Assembly (NCBI GenBank): GCA_025964635.1
Contig: JAOPYP010000669.1
Span: forward strand, 1 to 12,005
Direction: 5' to 3'
Length of the DNA: 12,005 nt
DNA from: Actinomycetes bacterium
Lineage (GTDB): Bacteria > Actinomycetota > Actinomycetes > Streptosporangiales > Streptosporangiaceae
Shown here: piece after piece, positions 7,403-12,005 of the stretch
Layout of the letters: the number at the start of each line of letters is the position of its first letter
Position numbering within the stretch: the stretch's first letter is position 1
The notes under the pieces: model-generated
Databases searched by the model: none
What the model was told of the DNA's origin: nothing
What the model saw: the letters and a program-made list of their open reading frames with translations, nothing else
Position numbers and translations under genes: made by a program

Positions 7403-7520
7403 GGCCTGTCATGGTGGCAGTGGCCACTGACAGTTTCCGGTCCGACACGCCTGGCCCGGGCAGCCGGGTCAGGGCCGCGCCCGGTGGGTTCACCCCGTGA
7501 CCCGCTCTAGACTCGCGCAG
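7403..7520. promoter_or_regulatory. Divergent rmuC / ychF promoter region with palindrome
   Basis: This 118-base gap lies between divergently read rmuC and ychF. It contains a perfect 12-base palindrome CAGTGGCCACTG at 7418-7429 and an inverted pair CTGTCA (7406-7411) / TGACAG (7428-7433), all within 30 bases of the rmuC start. These could be an operator acting on rmuC; no recognised regulator motif fits. The ychF -10 element is listed separately. Confidence 0.4.
7508..7513 (+). promoter_or_regulatory. -10 element of a probable leaderless ychF promoter
   Basis: TAGACT fits TANNNT and ends exactly 7 bases before the GTG at 7521, the same geometry as at ispH. No ribosome site lies before the GTG. 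A GTG at 7497 would extend the protein by eight residues but lies upstream of this hexamer and does not match the family N-terminus. Confidence 0.45.
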
Positions 7521-8612
7521 GTGAGTCTCTCGATCGGCATCGTCGGCCTGCCCAACGTCGGCAAGTCCACCTTGTTCAACGCGTTGACGAGAGCCAGCGC
7601 GCTGGCCTCCAACTACCCGTTCGCGACTATCGAGCCGAACGTGGGCATCGTGGGCATTCCTGATGCACGGCTCGCGGTGCTGGCCGGGCTCTATGACTCG
7701 GCCCGGATCGTGCCCGCCACCGCGCGCTTCGTGGATATCGCCGGCCTGGTCCGCGGCGCGTCCCAGGGCCAGGGGCTGGGCAATCAGTTCCTGGCGCACA
7801 TCCGCGAGACCGACGCGATCTGCCAGGTGGTCCGGGTGTTCGCCGATCCGGATGTGAGCCACGTCGATGGCGACGTATCGCCCGCGCGCGACATCGACAC
7901 CGTGGCCACCGAGCTGATCCTGGCCGACCTCCAGACCCTGGAGAAGGCGGTTCCCCGCCTCGTTAAGGAAGCGAAGTTCGCCAAGAACCCGGAACGTCAG
8001 CGGATGGCTGATGCCGCCGTGGCCGCACAGCAGCTGCTGGACGGCGGCACCACCCTGTTCGCCGGGGCGGCTGCGGCCGGCATTGACCTGGCTGACCTGC
8101 GCGACCTTCACCTGCTGACCGCGAAGCTGTTCCTCTACGTGTTCAACATGGATGAAGCCGGGCTGGCGGACGAGGAACTGCGGGCCAAGCTGGCCGCGCA
8201 GGTCGCCCCGGCCCAGGTGATCTTCCTGGACGTCAAGACCGAGGCGGAACTGGCCGAACTGCCCGAGGATGAGGCGGCGGAAATGGCGGCTGAGCTCGGC
8301 ATGGGGGAGCCGGGGCTGAACCGGCTCGCGCACGCGGGGTTCAGCGCCCTGGGCCTCATGACGTTCCTGACCGCGGGGCCGAAGGAGGTTCGTGCCTGGG
8401 AGATCCTGGCCGGCGCGACCGCCCCGGAGGCGGCGGGCGTCATCCATACCGACTTCCAGCGCGGCTTCATCAAGGCGGAAGTGGTGGCGTTCGACGACCT
8501 CGTGGCGGCCGGATCGCTCACTGCGGCCCGCGCCGTCGGCAAGGTCCGCATCGAGGGCAAGGACTACGTGATGCGCGACGGCGACGTCGTCGAGTTCCGC
8601 TTCAACGTGTAG
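7521..8612 (+). CDS. ychF: Ribosome-binding ATPase YchF (Obg-like ATPase)
   Basis: Universal TRAFAC P-loop NTPase of the YchF/OLA1 family that binds ribosomes and hydrolyses ATP rather than GTP. The 363 residues are the standard length. The P-loop GLPNVGKS lies at 9-16, the switch region has NYPFATIEPN at 31-40, and Walker B/G3 is DIAGLVRGAS at 72-81. The G4 position is NMDE at 209-212 instead of the NKxD of GTPases, as expected for ATP use. A helical insertion is about 120-205 and the C-terminal TGS domain about 280-363, ending DVVEFRFNV. GTG 7521 was chosen because families start (V/M)SLSIGIVGLPN here. The last 20-25 coding bases are repeated beyond vapC, so the present 3' end may be one side of an integration site; the protein itself is intact. 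Confidence 0.96.
   Translation: MSLSIGIVGLPNVGKSTLFNALTRASALASNYPFATIEPNVGIVGIPDARLAVLAGLYDSARIVPATARFVDIAGLVRGASQGQGLGNQFLAHIRETDAICQVVRVFADPDVSHVDGDVSPARDIDTVATELILADLQTLEKAVPRLVKEAKFAKNPERQRMADAAVAAQQLLDGGTTLFAGAAAAGIDLADLRDLHLLTAKLFLYVFNMDEAGLADEELRAKLAAQVAPAQVIFLDVKTEAELAELPEDEAAEMAAELGMGEPGLNRLAHAGFSALGLMTFLTAGPKEVRAWEILAGATAPEAAGVIHTDFQRGFIKAEVVAFDDLVAAGSLTAARAVGKVRIEGKDYVMRDGDVVEFRFNV
8589..8608 (+). repeat. Direct repeat copy 1 (3' end of ychF)
   Basis: The 20 bases GTCGAGTTCCGCTTCAACGT at the end of ychF recur identically at 9336-9355. With one mismatch the match extends left to 25 bases (8584-8608 against 9331-9355). This copy encodes VEFRFNV of the functional gene and is followed by a TAG stop. 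It is a candidate left attachment site of the vapBC segment. Confidence 0.9.
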
Positions 8613-8671
8613 TCGTGTTCCGTTCTGACATCAGGGCGCCGTCGACGACTGTCCGCACCGCTCGAGATGTG

Positions 8672-8697
8672 GCATCATTGAGAGCATCAGATGATGC
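8672..8697 (+). promoter_or_regulatory. Candidate VapBC operator with three GCATCA half-sites
   Basis: GCATCA occurs at 8672-8677 and 8684-8689, and its complement TGATGC at 8692-8697. The inner pair makes a 6-base palindrome with a 2-base gap; the outer pair gives GCATCAT/ATGATGC with a 12-base gap. Ribbon-helix-helix VapB antitoxins usually autoregulate by binding such palindromes just upstream. A TTGAGA (8678-8683) with TCTAGA 17 bases on could be a promoter, but it would start transcription within the vapB ribosome site, so the promoter position is unsure. Confidence 0.5.
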
Positions 8698-8719
8698 GAT
8701 TCTAGATGCGGAGGCCTCG

Positions 8720-8917
8720 GTGAGGACCACGGTGACCATCGATGACGAGCTCTTGGCGCGCGCGACTGAATTGACGGGTATCACGGAGAGGTCCGCGCTC
8801 TTGCGCGACGGGCTGGAAACCTTGATCCGTGTGGAGAGCGCCAAGCGCCTGGCGGCCCTAGGCGGCTCGGACAGCCACGCAACTGCGGCGCCGCGTCGGC
8901 GGGACGGCGCCAAGTGA
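8720..8917 (+). CDS. vapB: Type II antitoxin, VapB family (ribbon-helix-helix)
   Basis: Antitoxin that binds and neutralises the VapC toxin encoded next and represses the operon. The 65 residues begin with the DNA-binding strand RTTVTIDDELLARA (2-15), followed by the helix-turn-helix-like TGITERSALLRDGLETLI (19-36). The C-terminal tail (Gly/Ser/His then APRRRDGAK) is the part that usually enters the toxin. I chose GTG 8720 because GGAGG lies 5 bases upstream (8710-8714) and the family motif starts there; a longer in-frame ORF from 8615 would place the promoter and operator inside the gene. vapC starts in a GTGA overlap of 4 bases, so translation is coupled. Four TTG and one CTA leucine codons in 65 codons differ from the CTG-dominated neighbours, suggesting transfer. 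Confidence 0.9.
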   Translation: MRTTVTIDDELLARATELTGITERSALLRDGLETLIRVESAKRLAALGGSDSHATAAPRRRDGAK

Positions 8918-9285
8918 TCCTGGTCGACACCTCGATCTGGATCGACCACTTCCATGCCTCCGAGCCTTCACTCGTTGCGTTCCTCTGTGACAACCAGGTC
9001 GGATGTCATCGTGCTGTGATCGAGGAACTGGCGCTCGGGTCGATCAAGCAACGCGACCGTGTGCTGGCCCTCCTTGAGAGTCTCCAGGGGTTCCCGGTCC
9101 TGACGCATGAGGAAGTGATGGCGCTGGTGGATGGGCGTCAGCTCTGGGGGCGTGGACTGAGTGCGGTGGATGTCCACCTGCTCGGCTCCGTCATGCTGGT
9201 CGGCGGAGCACGGCTGTGGACGCGTGACAAGCGCTTGCTCACGGCATGTCGGGACAGTGCAGCCGCTTATGTCGAAGAGCCTTGA
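8914..9285 (+). CDS. vapC: Type II toxin, VapC family PIN-domain ribonuclease
   Basis: Magnesium-dependent ribonuclease toxin; characterised VapCs cut tRNAs or rRNA, and the target here is unknown. The 123 residues form one PIN domain. Acidic active-site residues are all visible: D5 (ILVDTSIWIDHF), E37/E38 (VIEELALGS), D86 (GLSAVDVHLLGS) and D105 (LWTRDKRLL). The motif set and length are those of an active toxin. The GTG start overlaps the vapB stop by 4 bases, the usual antitoxin-toxin coupling. The pair sits just beyond the ychF stop and before a second copy of the ychF 3' end, so it is probably cargo of a small island. Confidence 0.93.
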   Translation: MILVDTSIWIDHFHASEPSLVAFLCDNQVGCHRAVIEELALGSIKQRDRVLALLESLQGFPVLTHEEVMALVDGRQLWGRGLSAVDVHLLGSVMLVGGARLWTRDKRLLTACRDSAAAYVEEP

Positions 9286-9292
9286 GGCACGT

Positions 9293-9309
9293 CGGGGTCC
9301 GGCGCCCCG
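9293..9309 (+). terminator. Weak hairpin after vapC
   Basis: CGGGG / CCCCG, a 5-base stem with a 7-base loop, begins 7 bases past the vapC stop. There is no U-tract. It may end the vapBC transcript but the structure is marginal. Confidence 0.28.
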
Positions 9310-9312
9310 CAC

Positions 9313-9613
9313 ATGCGTATCGGTGGCGGAACGTGGTCGAGTTCCGCTTCAACGTCTGAACGTCAGACCCGTCTGCTCTCGGAAGGGTTGCGTCCGGCCC
9401 TGACCGAGGCGATCACCTTCTACCGGTCCGGGGCTGGCGATGCGAAGTACGTCGAACTGGAAGATGAGCCCGGTTTCATCAGCGAGTACCGGATGCGAGG
9501 GCCCGCGTGAGTTCGCCTGGGCCCTCCGGGGGCTGGCCGGCCGGCCCGGTCGTGAGCTGGTCTTCGTCGCCCGCGGCCGGGCTGAGTTGCCACCGGAACG
9601 CGAATCTACGTAG
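9313..9613 (+). pseudogene. Probable frameshifted gene remnant of unknown family
   Basis: One frame (ATG at 9313 to TGA at 9508) gives a protein-like stretch from about 9358: LLSEGLRPALTEAITFYRSG, then AKYVELEDEPGFISEYRMRGPA. The next frame takes over at once with EFAWALRGLAGRPGRELVFV and RGRAELPPERES, ending at TAG 9611. Dropping the single T at 9508 joins both parts into one uninterrupted reading frame, so a one-base insertion (or a sequencing error) is the simplest reading. The first 45 bases of the open frame are the ychF repeat read in another frame, so the original 5' end is probably lost at the repeat junction. I do not recognise the family. A TTG at 9388 just after GGAAGGG is the only other start-like codon. 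Confidence 0.35.
9336..9355 (+). repeat. Direct repeat copy 2 (duplicate of ychF 3' end)
   Basis: Identical to 8589-8608, offset 747 bases, in the same orientation. Read in the ychF frame it gives VEFRFNV and then TGA, so the copy retains the reading frame and a stop codon although it is detached from the gene. Immediately after it, GTCTGA-ACG-TCAGAC (9354-9368) forms a perfect 6-base hairpin that overlaps the end of the repeat. Candidate right attachment site of the vapBC segment. Confidence 0.9.
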
Positions 9614-10186
9614 GCGATTCCCGGAACGCCAGGTTGCCAATGCGGTGTGCGACAGTGGGCTGTGGGTAGGCAGTGAGATTCCGTGGCTTCTGTGGCTCGA
9701 TAAGCCGGATGATTTGCGGCCGCTAAGGGCTGGCAGAGGTAGCGTTTTAGTAGACCGATGAAGGCCGCAGCCGGACGGCAATCCGGCCGATCCCTCCGGC
9801 TGATGGCCGCGCGCGCCAAGGCACCCGGATGGCTGCGCGACACGGGCGTCGCGGTACTCGCCCAAGCCGTCAGATCCCGCTAAGATGCATCGTAAGGCAT
9901 CGGGTGCAACTATTTTGTCGTGTGTTGCGGGGCAAGCTGACAGCGGTCTACCGAGAGTTCCCAGCAAAGCTGCGTATCGACATCGTCGCAGGTCAGAGAC
10001 CCATGCTGGCCAATCGTCGTACCCTCACGGTGGTCAATGGGCGGTTGGATTGCTCGTGTGTCCAGCGCTGGGCCTCGCGAAAGGGGCTCCCGGCCCGGCA
10101 GGTTATGGCGCAGAATAGGGCGATAGACGGCATAGGAAGGCACCGCAACTCATTGCTGCGCGTGCGCAGAAACGGGCGGAGGTGCG
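9614..10186. other. Gene-poor stretch between the vapBC island and the conjugation genes
   Basis: About 570 bases with no recognisable gene, tRNA or repeat family. GC content falls in places (for example around 9884-9960 and 10090-10140). A 41-codon ORF from ATG 9758 to TAA 9883 has plausible composition (AARAKAPGWLRDTGVAVLAQ) but no ribosome site. A GCCGGA/TCCGGC hairpin lies at 9770-9787. Longer overlapping ORFs on both strands are Arg-rich and look like noise. The last bases (10178-10182, GGAGG) are the ribosome site of the next gene. Confidence 0.5.
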
Positions 10187-11191
10187 ATGGTTCGCCGGTC
10201 AACCGTTGATCGCAGTCCGCATTCGGCTGAGCACGGACTGGGCTACGAAGCGGAGACCGAGCATTCCGGGCGCGATCAGACCGGGCGCCAGCGCACGCGG
10301 CGGACCTGGGGGGGTGCGGGCGGCCGCTGGCTCGTCTGGCTCTTCCGTGCTATCGCCTGGGCCGTCTTGCTGCTCATCGGGTACCGCGGTGTCGTGGCGA
10401 TCGTGTCCGGCGAGTCCGGCACGGGACAGCCAGCCCCGGCCACGTCCGCGCCTGCGGCGGCCAGCGGCTTCCCGGTCACTCTCGCGGATGCCTATGCCAT
10501 GCAGTTTGGCCAGGTGTACCTGAACTACAACCCGGGCGATGCGGCGCAGCGTGCCGCTCACCTCGGTGACTTCCTGCCGAGCGGATCGGACCCGCAACTC
10601 GGCTGGAACGGCCGGGGTACGTCGCAATTGCAGTCCGAAGTAGTGGCCGCCACCAATGTGCAGGATGCTCAGCACGGCGTGGTGACCCTGCTGGCCAGGG
10701 TCAATGGCCAGTTGATGCAGCTCGGGGTGCCCGTCTACGCGTCCTCAAGCGGGCTGGTCATTTCCAGCGCGCCCGCGTGGTTGCCGGCGCCAGCGCGGGC
10801 TGCCTTGCCCTCGGCCGCGCCCGCGGGTTCGGATCCCGCTACCCAGGCCGTGCTGATGAACCAGCTTCCGGCGTTCTTCCAGGCGTATGCCAGCGGCAAT
10901 CAGGTGACCCTGGGCCGGTTCCTGGCCCCTGGTACATCGCTGACCGGGCTTAACGGCGCGGTGAATTTCCAGTCCATCGCTAACATCAGCGTCCCACCTG
11001 GCGGCGGCACTCGCCATATCATTGCCACCGTCGTCTGGAGCGTTCCCGACCGGAACACAGCAGGCCAGATCACCAAGGGCGGCCCGCCTGCCCAGCTCCA
11101 GATGGGCTACGCGCTTACCGTCGTGAAGCAGAACGGGACCTGGTACGTCAGGGACATCAGCGCGGCAACCGCGTCACCGGGGTCGCCGTGA
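10187..11191 (+). CDS. TcpC-like conjugal transfer protein
   Basis: A 334-residue protein with a basic N-terminal cytoplasmic tail (1-48), one membrane helix (about 49-73) and a long extracytoplasmic part. After an Ala/Pro linker (80-95) come two repeated globular halves: about 98-200 (MQFGQVYLNYNPGD ... SSGLVISSAPAWLPAP) and about 217-328 (LMNQLPAFFQAYASGN ... YALTVVKQNGTWYVRDI). This layout is that of TcpC / Tn916 Orf13-type proteins, VirB8-like components of Gram-positive conjugation channels with tandem NTF2-like domains. GGAGG lies 4 bases before the ATG. The following genes encode TcpD- and TcpE-like proteins, which supports the assignment. It probably anchors the transfer channel at the membrane. 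Confidence 0.8.
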   Translation: MVRRSTVDRSPHSAEHGLGYEAETEHSGRDQTGRQRTRRTWGGAGGRWLVWLFRAIAWAVLLLIGYRGVVAIVSGESGTGQPAPATSAPAAASGFPVTLADAYAMQFGQVYLNYNPGDAAQRAAHLGDFLPSGSDPQLGWNGRGTSQLQSEVVAATNVQDAQHGVVTLLARVNGQLMQLGVPVYASSSGLVISSAPAWLPAPARAALPSAAPAGSDPATQAVLMNQLPAFFQAYASGNQVTLGRFLAPGTSLTGLNGAVNFQSIANISVPPGGGTRHIIATVVWSVPDRNTAGQITKGGPPAQLQMGYALTVVKQNGTWYVRDISAATASPGSP

Positions 11192-11257
11192 CCCAACTTC
11201 GATGGCCGCACGCCCCCGCCCGGCCAGGCATGATCCCCCATAACCCGGAGTAGATCG

Positions 11258-11515
11258 ATGTCGTTCCAATCGCTCATCATCGCGGCCCCGTCGTCGCTCA
11301 GCACTACGGGTCTCGTGAACTACTTGCAGGGGCTGTTCGGTCCCCTGTTCCTCGGGATCGTCGGGATCGTGGCCCTGTTCTTCTTGTTCACTCGGGAAAT
11401 CATCCGGTTTGTGCAGTTCCTCGTGCTCGCCGTCGCGATCGCGGTGGTCTTCTACACCCCGAGCATCGTGCAGACGCTCGCTCAGGGCATCGCGAACGCG
11501 CTCGGCGTCCACTGA
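11258..11515 (+). CDS. Small TcpD-like conjugation membrane protein
   Basis: An 85-residue protein with two predicted membrane helices, about 27-45 (FGPLFLGIVGIVALFFLF) and 51-67 (FVQFLVLAVAIAVVFY), joined by a short TREIIR turn, and a small C-terminal tail. Size, topology and position between TcpC- and TcpE-like genes fit the TcpD/VirB2-like small membrane protein of Gram-positive transfer modules. GGAG lies 7 bases before the ATG. It starts 66 bases after the TcpC-like stop and ends 30 bases before the next gene, so the three are probably one operon. Assignment rests on topology and context more than on sequence motifs. Confidence 0.65.
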   Translation: MSFQSLIIAAPSSLSTTGLVNYLQGLFGPLFLGIVGIVALFFLFTREIIRFVQFLVLAVAIAVVFYTPSIVQTLAQGIANALGVH

Positions 11516-11545
11516 TCTCCGCCCAGGCCGGAAGGAGAGCACCCG

Positions 11546-12005
11546 GTGGACTTGCCCACCTACACCAGCATCTGGCGCATTGAAAAGCGGCTCTACAAGC
11601 TGTACGACTTCAGGCTCCCGATGCCGGTCCCGGTTGGCCAGATCGCTGTTTTCGCCGCGATCACGGTGCCCTACGTGATCCTGCTGACCATCCTCGGGCT
11701 CCCCTTCAACCACACCCTGTTCTGGCTGTATGTGCTGCCGCCGGGCGTGATCACCTGGCTCGCCACGCGGCCGGTGCTGGAAAGCAAGAGGCTCCCTGAG
11801 CTGGTCATTTCCCAGGTGCGATACCTGGGCGAGCCAGGTATCTGGTGCCGGATGGCTCCGCTGGCGGAGAAAGACGAGATCGTCGTGATCGGCAAGGTCT
11901 GGCGCCGGGACGAGAAGCGTCTCCGGTCGCCAGCCGAGGCCCCGGCGCTGGCCCCGGCAACCGCCCGGCGTCCGGCCCCGGCCCGGGTGCGGCCGACGGC
12001 GCGCA
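11546..12005 (+). CDS. TcpE-like conjugal transfer membrane protein, cut by right edge
   Basis: Visible 153 codons, open at the window end. The N-terminus DLPTYTSIWRIEKRLYKLYD (2-21) and FRLPMPVPVGQ lead into two membrane helices (about 34-52, AVFAAITVPYVILLTILGL, and 57-75, TLFWLYVLPPGVITWLATR). Then follow a conserved cytoplasmic segment (ESKRLPELVISQVRYLGEP, then WCRMAPLAEKDEIVVIGKVW) and a Pro/Ala/Arg-rich tail. This is the pattern of the TcpE family, a membrane component of Gram-positive conjugation channels; in actinobacteria the next gene is usually the SCO6880-like transfer ATPase, which would lie off the edge. AAGGAG at 11532-11537 is a strong ribosome site 8 bases before the GTG start. 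Confidence 0.82.
   Translation, partial: MDLPTYTSIWRIEKRLYKLYDFRLPMPVPVGQIAVFAAITVPYVILLTILGLPFNHTLFWLYVLPPGVITWLATRPVLESKRLPELVISQVRYLGEPGIWCRMAPLAEKDEIVVIGKVWRRDEKRLRSPAEAPALAPATARRPAPARVRPTAR

Noticed and set aside
7077..8447. 456-codon minus-strand ORF across ychF and the rmuC start
   Set aside because: Runs opposite a complete, motif-intact ychF and through the divergent promoter region; no recognisable domain.
9349..9843. 164-codon minus-strand ORF
   Set aside because: No ribosome site, no domain, composition of non-coding sequence, and it crosses the repeat and the gene remnant.
9600..10186. Possible tRNA as integration target
   Set aside because: Looked for a T-loop (GGTTCGA-like) and cloverleaf arms on both strands; none found.
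9829..10209. 126-codon plus-strand ORF running into the TcpC-like start
   Set aside because: Arg-rich without motif and overlaps the well-supported ribosome site and start of the TcpC-like gene.
11174..11713. 179-codon minus-strand ORF opposite the TcpD/TcpE-like genes
   Set aside because: Highly charged, low-complexity antisense translation; the plus-strand genes have good ribosome sites and membrane helices.

Overview
GC-rich, leucine/alanine/proline-heavy coding and the gene order xseA - lipid-droplet-type protein - ispH - DUF6542 protein point to a filamentous or mycelial-type actinomycete (Actinomycetota). I cannot name a genus from the sequence alone.

Left part (1-7402) is ordinary chromosomal backbone. 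On the minus strand lie a truncated acyltransferase-3 membrane protein (1-573), exonuclease VII large subunit xseA (730-1935) and an Ala/Pro-rich lipid-droplet-associated-type protein (1986-2876). Diverging from them is ispH (3198-4151, last step of the MEP isoprenoid pathway). Convergent to ispH is a four-helix DUF6542 membrane protein (4171-5037). Then come two overlapping minus-strand genes, rmuC (5822-7402, DNA recombination) and a TMEM175/DUF1211 channel (5158-5838). The exonuclease VII small subunit gene, usually beside xseA in this neighbourhood, does not fit in the 156 bases downstream of xseA.

The centre is the ychF gene (7521-8612), diverging from rmuC. ispH and ychF both carry a TANNNT hexamer exactly 7 bases before the start codon, the arrangement of actinobacterial leaderless promoters.

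The right part (8613-12005) looks accessory. A vapBC toxin-antitoxin pair (8720-9285) with relaxed codon use sits between two direct copies of the last 20-25 bases of the ychF coding region (8589-8608 and 9336-9355, 747 bases apart). The first copy is the functional ychF end. The second again reads VVEFRFNV followed by a stop, but lies beyond vapC. This resembles a small island that entered at the 3' end of ychF and restored the gene. Past it come a probable frameshifted gene remnant (to 9613), about 570 bases without a convincing gene, and then three genes of a conjugation (type IV secretion-like) module: TcpC-like, TcpD-like and TcpE-like (the last open at the window edge). The conjugation genes suggest an integrative conjugative element or its remnant continuing to the right. 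A link between that element and the ychF repeats is the main hypothesis worth testing.
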